From CAXQUZ01 sp942491145 (GTDB lineage Bacteria > Myxococcota_A > UBA796 > UBA2385): a DNA stretch of 64,000 bases. Every line of letters starts with the position of its first letter. The first letter of the stretch is position 1. The notes beneath the pieces were generated by a model. It was not told where the DNA came from, did not search any database, and was given only the letters and a program-made list of their open reading frames with translations. This document shows positions 39,584 to 48,827 of this stretch, piece after piece. A program made the position numbers and the translations under genes. The DNA lies in assembly GCA_942491145.1 (NCBI GenBank), contig CALOBC010000006.1, positions 1 to 64,000 of the forward strand, read 5' to 3'.

Positions 39584-42178
39584 ATGCGTGTTGTGCCCCT
39601 GCTCGCCTTGTGTGCCTGTGCCCGGTCCCCCCGGGACAAGAGTGGTGATGCCACGCCCCGGGATCTGCCGTCGCTGGACGCCCCGGCGCGTGTGAGCTTT
39701 GATGGCCTGGGGATCGCCCACATCGAGGCCCAGACCGAGCACGATGCGTTCTTCTTGCAGGGCTGGCTGACCGCCGGGGACCGGATGGGCCAGATGGAGC
39801 TGCTGCGCCGCCGGTCCCAGGGGCGTCGGGCAGAGATCCTGGGCGAAGAGGTCTACCAAGATGACGTGCTGATGAGGGCCCTGGACATCGACGGCATGGC
39901 CTCGCGCACGTGGACCGCGCTGCAGACCGATGACCCCGCCACCGCCGCCATCTTCGAGGCCTACGCCGCCGGGGTGGACGCCCACATTCGTGCGGTTGAG
40001 CAGGGCTGGGCGCCCATGTCCCCCCAGCTTGCGGCGTTGGGAGTCGTGCCGAGCCCTTGGCTTCCCGAACACTCCGTCGCCGTCGAGAAGCTCATCATCA
40101 CCAGCAGCACCCTGCGCGCCGAGTCGGAGCTGTTGGTGGGGCTTGCGTTGCAGTTCTTGGGCCCGGATGTCTTCGCTGATGTCTACCGCTACGCGCCGAT
40201 GGACCCTGCCGTCATCGTGCCGGACTTTGTGCCCAGTGCGTCCCCACCGCCCACCGCGCGGCGCCATGAGGGGGGTGCCCGCCTGGCGGAGAACACCGAT
40301 CCAGAAGCCCTCTTTGCGTTGTTTGAGCTGATGCGAGACCAGGACCTTGGCCACCAGATGGGCGGCAGCAACGCCTTTGCCGTCGACGGGGCCCACTCCG
40401 CCACCGGTCATGCATTGTTGGAGAGCGACACCCACCAAGGCATGGGCAGCCCGGCGGTCTACACGATGACCCACATTCGGGCCGCCGACACGGGCTTTCA
40501 TATCGCCGGTGCCGCCCTTCCCGGTGCGCCCCTTGTGTTGTTCGGCACCAACGGCACGGCCGCATGGAGCGCCACCAACAGCTTGCTGGACCACTCGGAC
40601 CTCTACCAAGAAGTGGTGGACGGGGACGGGGTGGTCTTCAATGGTGAGGTGGTGCCCCTGGAGCGCACCGTGCACAGCATCGACGTGCGCGTCGACGGCG
40701 CCATCGAGACCCGCGAAGTGGAGACCCAGCGGGTGCCCCACCACGGACCGGTGCTGCCCGTTGAGGCCCTCGGCTTGCCCTTTCCCATCGTCGTGAGTGC
40801 CCGCTGGACCGGTGACGCGCCCCGCTCCTTGGCCGGCACCTTTCGCGACCTCGCCGACGCCCAGTCGGTGACCGAGCTCCAAGATGCCCTGCTGCGCGAG
40901 CAAGACGCCGGCATCGCCTGGATCTTTGCCGACACCGAGGGTCACATCGGGGCGTCGACCACGACCATGCTGCCCGTGCGGGAAGCCCTGGATCCGACGG
41001 CCCCCCCAGCGGGCTTGTTGCCGGGGGACGGCGGCTACGAGTGGACCGAGAATCCTGACGGCAGCTTCGTCATGCTGGACCAGGGGTTGTTGCCTTCGGT
41101 GCTCAACCCGGCCCGGGGCTACGTCGTCGCGTCGAACAATGACCCGTCCGGCACCACCCTCGACAACGACCCCTTCAACGATCCCGTGTGGTTCTCCGGG
41201 CTCTTCGACATCGGCAGCCGGGCGGCGCAGATCGAGTCGCGGCTCGATGCCTTGGGCACCGGTGTGACCTGGGACGACATGGCCGACATCCAGCTCGACA
41301 CCACGTCCCGCATCGCCGGCCACCTTGTGCCCTACTTGGTGCAGGCCGCCGACAACCGCCCGGATCGCCTGACCGATGCGACGTCGCGGGCGGTGGCCTT
41401 GCTGGACGACTGGAGCTTGCGGTGTGACGCCCAGCTTGCCGCGCCCACGGTCTTTCACGCGTGGCTGGCCGTGCTGATCCGCGAGATGTGGCAGGACGAG
41501 CTCGGCTTGGTGAGCGAGCTGCTGCTGTCCGACCTGTTGGCGCCCCCGGCGATGATCCTGGCGACGGCCACGGTGCACTGGCTCGACACCACGGCCGACA
41601 CCATCGACGACATCGAGGCGGGCATCCTGCCCTTCCCCAGTCGGACGGGCCGCAACTACTTCGACAACACCGCCACGGACAACGTGGAGACCCGAGATGA
41701 CCTGCTCATCGACAGCCTGGGCATCGCGCTGGACGAGCTCTCGGTGGCTTGTCCGGTGGCCAACTCCGCGCCAGAGACGTGCCTATGGGGCGACTTCAAC
41801 ACGCTGGGGCTCGACGACAGCAGCCTGCTCGGTCTCGGGGACGTGGCGGCCCAGCCCAAGGCGGGCGGGCTGAACACGGTGAACGTGGGGGATGCGACCT
41901 TGCTGGTGGATGGTCGGGTGCCAGCCCACTTCGACGTCAACAACGCGCCGTCGAACCGCTTCTTGTGGGAGCTGGACCCGGCGGGGGTGCGGGGGTCGGT
42001 GGTGCTGCCCGGTGGCCAGTCTGAAGACCCGAGCAGTGCCCACTTTGCCGACCAGTTCCACCACTACATGCGGGGCGAGCTGGTGCCCTTGGCGCTGACT
42101 GAAGCGGAGGTGGCGGCGGCGGCCGAGGTGGTGTGGGACCTGCCGGCGGGGTGGCGTGGGGAGCCTCAGAGTCTCTGA
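39584..42178 (+). CDS. Penicillin-acylase-family Ntn hydrolase, lipoprotein
   Basis: An 864-residue protein; start ATG 39584, signal with LLALCAC lipobox. The self-processing site and nucleophile are in QMGGSNAFAVDGAHSATGHA: Ser262 would become the new N-terminus of the beta chain. The oxyanion region NNDPSGTTLDNDPFNDPVWF and a 'WSATNSLLDHSDLY' motif fit S45 peptidases. Relatives cleave penicillin, acyl-homoserine lactones or glutaryl-cephalosporin. As a lipoprotein it would work at the outer membrane or in the periplasm; quorum-signal breakdown is one possibility. Confidence 0.83.
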   Translation: MRVVPLLALCACARSPRDKSGDATPRDLPSLDAPARVSFDGLGIAHIEAQTEHDAFFLQGWLTAGDRMGQMELLRRRSQGRRAEILGEEVYQDDVLMRALDIDGMASRTWTALQTDDPATAAIFEAYAAGVDAHIRAVEQGWAPMSPQLAALGVVPSPWLPEHSVAVEKLIITSSTLRAESELLVGLALQFLGPDVFADVYRYAPMDPAVIVPDFVPSASPPPTARRHEGGARLAENTDPEALFALFELMRDQDLGHQMGGSNAFAVDGAHSATGHALLESDTHQGMGSPAVYTMTHIRAADTGFHIAGAALPGAPLVLFGTNGTAAWSATNSLLDHSDLYQEVVDGDGVVFNGEVVPLERTVHSIDVRVDGAIETREVETQRVPHHGPVLPVEALGLPFPIVVSARWTGDAPRSLAGTFRDLADAQSVTELQDALLREQDAGIAWIFADTEGHIGASTTTMLPVREALDPTAPPAGLLPGDGGYEWTENPDGSFVMLDQGLLPSVLNPARGYVVASNNDPSGTTLDNDPFNDPVWFSGLFDIGSRAAQIESRLDALGTGVTWDDMADIQLDTTSRIAGHLVPYLVQAADNRPDRLTDATSRAVALLDDWSLRCDAQLAAPTVFHAWLAVLIREMWQDELGLVSELLLSDLLAPPAMILATATVHWLDTTADTIDDIEAGILPFPSRTGRNYFDNTATDNVETRDDLLIDSLGIALDELSVACPVANSAPETCLWGDFNTLGLDDSSLLGLGDVAAQPKAGGLNTVNVGDATLLVDGRVPAHFDVNNAPSNRFLWELDPAGVRGSVVLPGGQSEDPSSAHFADQFHHYMRGELVPLALTEAEVAAAAEVVWDLPAGWRGEPQSL

Positions 42179-42212
42179 GCGTCTGGACGCGGGGTGCTGC
42201 CGAAGAGGCTAA

Positions 42213-42953
42213 CTAAAACAACGACTTGTCCTTCTTTCCGCACGCCCCTGGGCTGTCTCCCCGCGCACAGAACGCCGGCCGCACATCCGCGCAGCCCACC
42301 AAGTCCGGCATCGGCACCAACCGAAACGACGACCGGTCGCCCCGGGGCGTGACCTCTGGCGAGCGGTCGAAGAACGACATGCTCGCCCCCAGCGTGCGCT
42401 GGTCAAAGGCCACCATCTCGACAGTGCCCGTCACCACGCCATCTTCGCCCAGGGTGCCCTCCAGCCGCACGTGGGCTTGTTGCACCACAAACAGTTGGAC
42501 CACCCCGATGATGGGCAGGTGCAGCTCGACGGTGGCGCCCGGCTGGCCGTCCTTGTCGGAGTCGGTCAGAGATGGGTCTTCGAGTGCGGCCGGCATCGGC
42601 CCCAGCGCCGGATCGAAGCCGATGGCGTCTTCACCCAGGTCGGCTCGGTAGCGCTCGCCCTCTTCGAGAGTGACCTCACGTCGGGGCAAGGCGTCGATAA
42701 ACGCCTTCGGCAGGTGCACCGAGGTCTTGCCCGTGCGGCCCTCCATGCGCACCGCACACGTCTGGTGGTGCTGCATGAGCTGGCCGTCGGTCTCGCGGAT
42801 GTCGACCAAGCTCCACGAGCGGCTGGTGCCCGGGGTCTGGCCGATGACGGGGAGGTCGGCGTCGCTGCCGAGCACAAGCTCCAGGCCATAGCGCCCCGGC
42901 TCGACCGCGTGGCCGGACCCGGTGAGCAGCGTGAGGGCAAGCAGGAGGGACAT
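42213..42953 (-). CDS. Exported protein, unknown
   Basis: About 246 residues from ATG 42953; an in-frame GTG at 42959 directly abuts the stop of the CrtD-like gene. The signal peptide is MSLLLALTLLTGSGHA. The mature protein is beta-rich (EPGRYGLELVLGSDADLPVI, GATVELHLPIIGVVQLFVVQ, VRLEGTLGEDGVVTGTVEMV) and ends with a Cys-rich tail (VGCADVRPAFCARGD, GACGKKDKSLF). It is the last gene of the leftward carotenoid operon, although nothing links it to pigment chemistry. Confidence 0.65.
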   Translation of the reverse strand: MSLLLALTLLTGSGHAVEPGRYGLELVLGSDADLPVIGQTPGTSRSWSLVDIRETDGQLMQHHQTCAVRMEGRTGKTSVHLPKAFIDALPRREVTLEEGERYRADLGEDAIGFDPALGPMPAALEDPSLTDSDKDGQPGATVELHLPIIGVVQLFVVQQAHVRLEGTLGEDGVVTGTVEMVAFDQRTLGASMSFFDRSPEVTPRGDRSSFRLVPMPDLVGCADVRPAFCARGDSPGACGKKDKSLF

Positions 42954-42959
42954 GGGCAC

Positions 42960-44441
42960 TCAGCGCGCGGGCGGGAGGGAGTGGTCTTCGCACAGCGCGG
43001 CGGCGGCGAGTCGTCCAGACTGTAGCGCCAAGGGCATGCCCCCGCCGGGGTGGGCGCCGCCGGATGCGAGGTAGAGCCCGGGGAGTCCGCGGCAGCGGTT
43101 GGGGGGGCGCTGGAATGCGGCCCACGGGGAGTTGCTCGCGGCGCCATAGATCGCCCCGCAGCTGCCGGGAAAGCGAGCGGCCAAGCCGGCGTTGTCCCGC
43201 TCCCACACCAGCGCGTCGCCCCCGTGCAGCAGCCCCGCTTGCACCAGGCGGGACCGGGCTTGCGCGGCGAGCTGGCCGGGGGGGATCGTCGTGCGCGTGT
43301 GCTGGGACGCTGAAGTGGGCGGCAGGTTGATCATGGTGAACAGCGGCTCATGCTCGGGCCAACCCGCTCGGTGGTGGGCCACTTCCTGGGCGGACGCGTA
43401 CACCGTGGGGCTCGTCGGCGGTCTGCCGTGGTCGAAGAGGTCGATGAACTCCTGTTCGTAGTCCGGTGCAAACACGACGGTGTGGGCCGCGCGGCCTGGG
43501 GTGCGGGTGGCGGCGAACACCCCGGTCCAGCCCGACATCGACGGCTCGGGGGATGGCCGGACCCCGTCGCGGCGACCGGGGAGCAGCAGGTCGGCGGACA
43601 GGTGGGCGGGATCGGCGTTGACCACGACGGCATCGGCGCTGTGGGAGCGGCCGTCGGCAAACACCCCCACGACCCTCTTGCCCACCGTGAGAACCCTATC
43701 TACTGGGGTGTTGTAGAGGATCTTCACGCCCAGGTCCTCGGCGGTCTGGACCAGGGCATCGACGAGCGCCGAGATGCCCCCCTTGACCCCAAACCCGCCG
43801 AGGGCCAGCTCGACGTGGGCGATGCAGTTCAGGGTGGCCGGTGCCCGCCGCACATCGGACCCATTGTAGGTGGCGTACCGCATCAAGATGGCGCGCAGGT
43901 GGTCATCTTGGACAAGACTGTGGATCGCCTGCTGCATCGTCCGCAGGGGGTCGATGCGGGACAGCGACGTGAGCTGGCGCAGGCTCGGGGGACGGCGCAG
44001 CGACGGTGCTGGCGCAAACAGAAACGGCGGCGCTGCGGCCTCCCAGATGCGGGCGGCGTAGCTCACAAAGCCGTGGAGCTGGTCCCGTGCGGCGCGACCC
44101 AGCACGTCCCCCACGTGATCCAGCGTGCGCTCCAGCTCCATGAACACGTCGATCTGGACGCCGTCGGGCCAGACGTAGCGAAAGGCTGGCTCGGGGGACA
44201 CCAGCTCCAGGCGTGCGGCCCCGCCCGGGGTGCGATCGAGGAGCTGTCTGGCGATGTCGGGCAGGGTGAGCAAGCTGGGGCCGGTGTCGAAGGTGACGCC
44301 GTCCACGGTCTCGACACCAGCCTTGCCCCCGGCGCGGTCCAGCGCTTCGACAATGGTCACCGATGCGCCGGCAGCCGCGAGCTCGATGGCCGCCGCAAGT
44401 CCGCCCAGTCCGGCGCCCACGACGATGACTTGAGCGCTCAT
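42960..44441 (-). CDS. crtD: CrtI/CrtD-type carotenoid dehydrogenase (1-hydroxycarotenoid 3,4-desaturase candidate)
   Basis: A 493-residue flavoprotein. VIVVGAGLGGLAAAIELAAA followed by VEALDRAGGKAGVETVDGVT is the FAD-binding fold of phytoene-desaturase-like enzymes, and GLYLASGGAHPGGGMPLALQSGR is the C-terminal family signature. A second CrtI is encoded at 49857. Placed in one operon with CrtC (1,2-hydratase), a glycosyltransferase and an acyltransferase, it most likely introduces the C-3,4 double bond after CrtC has added the hydroxyl. CrtN-like desaturation is the alternative. The start overlaps the acyltransferase stop (ATGA). Confidence 0.78.
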   Translation of the reverse strand: MSAQVIVVGAGLGGLAAAIELAAAGASVTIVEALDRAGGKAGVETVDGVTFDTGPSLLTLPDIARQLLDRTPGGAARLELVSPEPAFRYVWPDGVQIDVFMELERTLDHVGDVLGRAARDQLHGFVSYAARIWEAAAPPFLFAPAPSLRRPPSLRQLTSLSRIDPLRTMQQAIHSLVQDDHLRAILMRYATYNGSDVRRAPATLNCIAHVELALGGFGVKGGISALVDALVQTAEDLGVKILYNTPVDRVLTVGKRVVGVFADGRSHSADAVVVNADPAHLSADLLLPGRRDGVRPSPEPSMSGWTGVFAATRTPGRAAHTVVFAPDYEQEFIDLFDHGRPPTSPTVYASAQEVAHHRAGWPEHEPLFTMINLPPTSASQHTRTTIPPGQLAAQARSRLVQAGLLHGGDALVWERDNAGLAARFPGSCGAIYGAASNSPWAAFQRPPNRCRGLPGLYLASGGAHPGGGMPLALQSGRLAAAALCEDHSLPPAR

Positions 44442-45157
44442 GGCTTCTGCCTCTGCCCCAGCCAGCGCAGCATGCGGGCGCCCAAGCCGTCCTGGGTGGG
44501 GGCGAGGGGGGCGGGGACCAACGGTGAGAAGGCTGGGGTGGACTCGCCGGTGTCCACAAAGCGGTCGATGAGGTCCAGTCCGTCGACCAGAGCGCTCTCG
44601 AGGACGGTGCTGTCGAAGTTGTCGGCGGTGATCGCAGGGCCAAAGCGCAACAGGGCGGCCGGCCGCTCCGACTCCCGAAACAGATAGTTCAGCGAGACCG
44701 GCACCACCGGCGCACGGCACAAGCGGGCCACCAGTCGCACGCCCGGCTCAAGCTGCAGCGGGCGCAGGTGGGCGGGGCGCTGCCGTCCTTGGGGGAAGAT
44801 CCAGAGCGCTTCCCCGGGGGACTTGGTCAGCGTGGCGGCGTGGCGCAGTCCGGCCCGTGCTCTCGCGCCTCCCCGGCCGATGGGGATGGCCCCGATCCAG
44901 CCGAAGAAGGGCAAGCGCTCCAGGTTGTCGGCGTCCATCAGGCAGTGGGTGGTGGTGCCCAGCGCTTCGTCCACCGCGACGATCACGAAGGCGTCCCACC
45001 ACGACACATGGGTGGCCGCGAAGATGGCGGGGCCGGCACGAACGGCGGCTTGGGCGTGCTCCAGGCCCGACACCCACAGGCCGTCGAGCTCTCGGCGCAT
45101 GCGCCGCCGGCCATAGCGACGGGCCAGCGCGAGCACCCGTGGGCTGCGCTGGCTCAT
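44438..45157 (-). CDS. PlsC-family acyltransferase, probably for carotenoid glycosides
   Basis: A 239-residue protein. The HX4D catalytic motif is ATHVSWWDAFVI, and the substrate-binding motif FPQGRQ stands in place of FPEGTR (Gln for Glu, Gln for Thr). LNYLFRESERPAALLRFGPA follows. It lacks a membrane helix at the start, as in shorter PlsC relatives. It lies between the glycosyltransferase and the CrtD-like gene, both overlapped by ATGA. Acylation of a sugar on a carotenoid is the best guess, as in the myxobacton esters of myxobacteria. Confidence 0.75.
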   Translation of the reverse strand: MSQRSPRVLALARRYGRRRMRRELDGLWVSGLEHAQAAVRAGPAIFAATHVSWWDAFVIVAVDEALGTTTHCLMDADNLERLPFFGWIGAIPIGRGGARARAGLRHAATLTKSPGEALWIFPQGRQRPAHLRPLQLEPGVRLVARLCRAPVVPVSLNYLFRESERPAALLRFGPAITADNFDSTVLESALVDGLDLIDRFVDTGESTPAFSPLVPAPLAPTQDGLGARMLRWLGQRQKP

Positions 45158-46278
45158 GGTCCACGATCCGCACGAGCAGCGTAGGTTCGCCCTCGCCACT
45201 CGATGCGTCCCTGGCGACTCCAGATGGCACTGCGCACGGCGATGCGGAGGAGCCCGATAATGCCCACTGGGTGGGCCAAGACGCTCCACAGGGGGTGGCC
45301 CCAGCGCAGGGCCATGCCGAGGCGCAGGGCGATGTTGAGGCCCACCCCCACGGCGGCCGGCACTGCCCACGCTGGCGAGAGCGGCGACAGGATGAGCGCG
45401 ACGTAGGGCAGCACGAAGAACAGCAAGTGCAGGGCAATGACGAAGACCAGCGCGGGGATGCTGCCGCCGATGCCTTCATACAGGTTCTTCGAGAAGCCCC
45501 GCTCCACCTCGGCCCGAGACTGGTACATCCGGCACGTCGCGATGTCTCGACCATCCGCGAAGATGACCCGCCCACCGGCACTCTTGACCTGTCGGCACAG
45601 CGCCATGTCGTCGACGACTTCGCTGCGGATGCTCGCCATGCCCCCGACCGCGTCGAGCTGCGCGCGGCGAATCAGCAGCACTTGGCCATTGGCGGCCAAC
45701 ACCCGGGGGTCCTGCACCAACGGGATGAGCAGCATGGGCAGCCAAGCCACGTAAGACAGGTGCAGCAGGGGCATCAGCAGTCCTTCGGCCGCCGTCGGCA
45801 TCTCCTGGCGAGGCACGGCCGTGACCACACTCGCGCCGGGGAGCAAGCCGCACAGGAGCTGGAGCCCACCGGGGGCCACCCGCACGTCGGCGTCGACGAA
45901 GAGCAACAGGTCACCGGTGGCGGCCGCAGCGAGCTGGTGCATGGCGTGCACCTTGCCCACCCAGCCCTCCGGCATGGTCACCCCAGGTATGACGCGGAGC
46001 AGGGAAAGCTCACTTTGTAGGCGCGCAAGGAGCTCGGTCGTGCCGTCGGTCGACCCGTCGTCGCACACGATGATCTCGTGCAGCGGCACGCCACCCTTGA
46101 TCACAGCCCGCACACAGTGCTCGATCTGGTCCACCTCGTCGCGGGCGGGAATGAGCACACTGAGCCGGCCATCGGGCTGGCCATGGCGCCCCCGGGTCCA
46201 CGTCAGCAAGTTCAGGCCCACGATGCTGGCGGGAATGACGGCAGGCAGGGCAAAGAAGGCCCATGCGAGGCTGCTCAT
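45154..46278 (-). CDS. cruC: Family-2 glycosyltransferase, carotenoid glycosylation candidate
   Basis: A 374-residue membrane-associated GT2. LSVLIPARDEVDQIEHCVRA, IIVCDDGSTDGTTELL (DDGS), LLLFVDADVRV (DxD) and the acceptor/QxxRW region VKSAGGRVIFADGRDIATCR are visible. Two C-terminal helices (VFVIALHLLFFVLPYVALIL and a second) lie in the membrane, like CruC and hopanoid-type GT2s. With CrtC and an acyltransferase in the same operon it should glycosylate the 1'-hydroxyl of the carotenoid. The name is by context. Confidence 0.72.
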   Translation of the reverse strand: MSSLAWAFFALPAVIPASIVGLNLLTWTRGRHGQPDGRLSVLIPARDEVDQIEHCVRAVIKGGVPLHEIIVCDDGSTDGTTELLARLQSELSLLRVIPGVTMPEGWVGKVHAMHQLAAAATGDLLLFVDADVRVAPGGLQLLCGLLPGASVVTAVPRQEMPTAAEGLLMPLLHLSYVAWLPMLLIPLVQDPRVLAANGQVLLIRRAQLDAVGGMASIRSEVVDDMALCRQVKSAGGRVIFADGRDIATCRMYQSRAEVERGFSKNLYEGIGGSIPALVFVIALHLLFFVLPYVALILSPLSPAWAVPAAVGVGLNIALRLGMALRWGHPLWSVLAHPVGIIGLLRIAVRSAIWSRQGRIEWRGRTYAARADRGP

Positions 46279-47378
46279 GGCAGTGCCCGGGTGGGGGTGG
46301 GGAGGCGCAGCAAGCGGCGGATCCGGGTCTGGATCGGGCCGGCAAACAGCGGCAGCCAGAACGAATTGGCACCGGTGGTGTCATCGACCCGCATGCGCAC
46401 GAGCGGCCGCATCCAGTCGGGATCCAGGGCGTCGGGGATCACCCGCTCGGCCCAGCCAAAGCCCCCCTGGTCGCTCCGCATGCGCAGCCTTTGGTAGAAC
46501 GGACTGTCGTCAATTGGCGCGTCGAGGGCCACTTGGTGGGGTTGACCGTCCCCGTCCACCAGCTCCAGGTAGCGGGGACACCGGGGGCCGAAGAAGGTCC
46601 AGCGGGCGGGCCGTGCCAGGGTCGCCGGCGCCGCACAGGGTCGGGCGCAACCGTCGAGAGCGACGTCGAGCAAGTGTTCTTCGACGTGCCCGTCCCGGTG
46701 GTGCAGCCGGTACCAGAGCAGGGTGCGGTCGGCCAGCGACAGGCGCCCCCACCACCAGTGGTGGATGCCGTGATCGTGCAGTGGGACTGTGCTCTCGTTG
46801 CGGTCTTGGTAGACTCGACCGGTCAGGGTGCGGTGGCGGCCGTCGATGTCCAGGGTGGCCGTGCCCGGTGCGCCGACGAGCTGGGGCGACCACACGTGGG
46901 CCGCATACTGGGGGCCCAGGGGACCGCCGGTGAGCACCGGTCCTGTGGCGTGCAGCTCCCCCCTCACCCGGCCCTCGCTGCCGGGGATGGTGAGGTCGAA
47001 GATGGCGTGTATGTCGATGTTCTCGGGCCCTTTGTCTTTCGCCCTGCGGTGGATCTCAAGAGTGGCCCCGCCAATCTGAAAACGGGACCGCAGATCGGTC
47101 TGAACATCGTCTTCATCGAACTCTTGGAGCAAGTAGCAAGTGCACATCCCGCCCTCGTAGAGCGCGAAGGAGAGCGCAGGTCTGGCGCGGGGCAGTGTGG
47201 GCCGACCAGCGCGTGCATCCCGGGCAAGGCCGGGCAAGAAGGGCAAGCCCCAGGCCCAGATGAGGACCAGCCCATCCCCGTGTTCATCGACGAGATCCAC
47301 GTACCACCACGCGAAGCCGCCCGGCCGCAAGAGCGCGTCCGCACGGGTGTTGGTGTCCGGTACAATACGTTGGAGCAC
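46275..47378 (-). CDS. crtC: Carotenoid 1,2-hydratase
   Basis: A 367-residue protein of the CrtC type: GGFAWWYVDLVDEHGDGLVL, LSFALYEGGMCTCYLLQEFD, then 'DIHAIFDLTIPGSEGRVRGE', the 'YQDRNESTVPLHDHGIHHWW' segment and WWGRLSLADRTLLWYRLHH, which include the conserved Asp/His residues of the hydratase fold. It adds water to the psi end of acyclic or monocyclic carotenoids. The start is GTG 47378, next to a GTACAATACG sequence. It is the first gene of the leftward operon and faces crtL across a 174-base control region. Confidence 0.82.
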   Translation of the reverse strand: MLQRIVPDTNTRADALLRPGGFAWWYVDLVDEHGDGLVLIWAWGLPFLPGLARDARAGRPTLPRARPALSFALYEGGMCTCYLLQEFDEDDVQTDLRSRFQIGGATLEIHRRAKDKGPENIDIHAIFDLTIPGSEGRVRGELHATGPVLTGGPLGPQYAAHVWSPQLVGAPGTATLDIDGRHRTLTGRVYQDRNESTVPLHDHGIHHWWWGRLSLADRTLLWYRLHHRDGHVEEHLLDVALDGCARPCAAPATLARPARWTFFGPRCPRYLELVDGDGQPHQVALDAPIDDSPFYQRLRMRSDQGGFGWAERVIPDALDPDWMRPLVRMRVDDTTGANSFWLPLFAGPIQTRIRRLLRLPTPTRALP

Positions 47379-47500
47379 GGGGAGGACCAGAGTGGAAGGA
47401 AAGGGTCAAGACACGTCGATCGGCGATAGGCCCGTCCCCTATGGGGGGCACTTGTTGGGACTTCTCAGATGCGGGGGCTGTACCCGAACGGGCCATTCGT

Positions 47501-47539
47501 GTGCAATCACTTGCACCCGATGTATGGGCTGTGTATATA
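47501..47539. promoter_or_regulatory. Shared promoter/operator of the divergent carotenoid operons
   Basis: The perfect palindrome GTGCAA-TCAC-TTGCAC (47501-47516) provides the -35 for both directions. Rightward: TTGCAC (47511-47516), 17 bases, TATATA (47534-47539). Leftward: TTGCAC (47506-47501), 18 bases, TACAGC (47482-47477). A regulator on the palindrome would control both operons at once; a CarA/CarH-type light or B12 repressor is one possibility but none is in the window. The rightward start would lie about 7 bases from ATG 47553. Confidence 0.55.
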
Positions 47540-47552
47540 GCTTGCTACCGCT

Positions 47553-48812
47553 ATGAACACTATTTGCACACAGTATAGTCTCCGCCTCTCGGCCATCGTG
47601 GTCGGGGCTGGACCCTCCGGCCTGCTCGCCGCAGCGGCGCTGGCGAAGCATGGTCTGAAGGTGCGTGTGTTGGGCTCCTCCGATCCTTGGGAGCCCACCT
47701 ATGGCCTCTGGGAGGATGAGCTGGACGGAAGCTTCACCATCGCAGAGCAGGCCCAAGTGGTGGAACACCGCTGGGCCCAGACGTCGGTGGCGACCCCGGC
47801 TCAGCCTGCCCGTCGCCTGAACCGCGGCTACGTGCGGCTGCACACCCCCTCGCTCCACCAGGTGCTTCGCAGTCGCTGCGATGCCGCTGGGGTCACCTTT
47901 GTCGAGGGGCATGCGGCCGAGGTGCTGCCGATGGGCGATCGCCAGAGTGTGGCGGACGAGCGGGGTGCCCACCACGACGCCACCATCGTCGTGGACGCGA
48001 CGGGTCGGGGTGGCTTCCTGAGCCGCGGTGCGGGTGCCCCGGGGGGCTTCCAGTCCGCCTTGGGCTTGTGCATCGACGTGGACGAGCATCCGTGGCCCGT
48101 CGACTGCGCCGTGCTCATGGACTGGCGGGCGCCAAGTGCCTCGACCGACCCCCGCACCCCGACCTTCCTGTACGTGATGCCACTTTCCCCCACCCGAGTG
48201 TTCGTGGAAGAGACCTCGCTGATCTCCCGGGATGGACTGCCGTTTGCCGAGCTGCGGATGCGTCTCGACGAGCGCCTGCATGGCCTCGGGGTGCACGCGC
48301 GGGCCGTGGTGTCCGAGGAACAGTGCCGCTTCTCGATGGGGGGGCCCGTTCCCGACCTGGATCAGCCGATCCTCGGCTTTGGCGCAGCAGCGGGCATGGT
48401 CCACCCGGCAACGGGATACCAGCTTGCCCGTGCCTTGCGAGAGGCGGACCCCTTCGCCGCCGTGGTCGCCGACACCCTTCGGTCCACCGGTGATGCCGCT
48501 GCCGCCGCCAAGGCTGGCTGGGCCCAGCTCTGGAGTCGCGACCAGCGTGCCCAGCACGCGGCCTTTTCCTTGGGTGCGACCGCGTTGCTGCGGCTGGACC
48601 AAGCTGCGCTGCAAGGCTTCTTCGATGCGTTCTTTGCGTTGCCCGACGCCGACTGGCGAAAGTTCATGGGCGCCGAGCTGAGCCGATCGAGCCTGGCGTC
48701 CACACTGCTGCGCTTCTTCTGGCGCGCGCCATGTTCCACCCGCCGTGCCCTGGTTGCGTCTGCTGCCGGTCGTGACGGGCTCTCCTTCCTCCCGCGCCTC
48801 GCTGGTGCTTGA
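47553..48812 (+). CDS. crtL: Lycopene cyclase, CrtL type
   Basis: A 419-residue flavoprotein. AIVVGAGPSGLLAAAALAKH is the Rossmann motif near residue 14. 'YGLWEDEL' matches the plant/cyanobacterial cyclase motif 'YGVWxDEF'. TFLYVMPLSPTRVFVEETSL is the conserved 'FLYAMP...VFLEETSL' block, and FGAAAGMVHPATGYQLARAL corresponds to 'AGMVHPxTGYMVARTL'. The Glu of EETSL is the proton donor in the family. It should cyclise one or both psi ends of lycopene. Position suggests gamma-carotene-type (one-ring) products, given CrtC for the other end. Confidence 0.85.
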   Translation: MNTICTQYSLRLSAIVVGAGPSGLLAAAALAKHGLKVRVLGSSDPWEPTYGLWEDELDGSFTIAEQAQVVEHRWAQTSVATPAQPARRLNRGYVRLHTPSLHQVLRSRCDAAGVTFVEGHAAEVLPMGDRQSVADERGAHHDATIVVDATGRGGFLSRGAGAPGGFQSALGLCIDVDEHPWPVDCAVLMDWRAPSASTDPRTPTFLYVMPLSPTRVFVEETSLISRDGLPFAELRMRLDERLHGLGVHARAVVSEEQCRFSMGGPVPDLDQPILGFGAAAGMVHPATGYQLARALREADPFAAVVADTLRSTGDAAAAAKAGWAQLWSRDQRAQHAAFSLGATALLRLDQAALQGFFDAFFALPDADWRKFMGAELSRSSLASTLLRFFWRAPCSTRRALVASAAGRDGLSFLPRLAGA

Positions 48813-48827
48813 CCCCACGGAGTGACC

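Noticed and set aside
36686..41578. A 1,630-codon open frame on the minus strand opposite the peroxidase and acylase genes
   Set aside because: It is an antisense shadow caused by high GC and few A/T-rich stops. The plus-strand frames hold clear lipoproteins with haem and Ntn motifs; this one has no domain and shadow-type composition (Gly, Arg, His, Gln).
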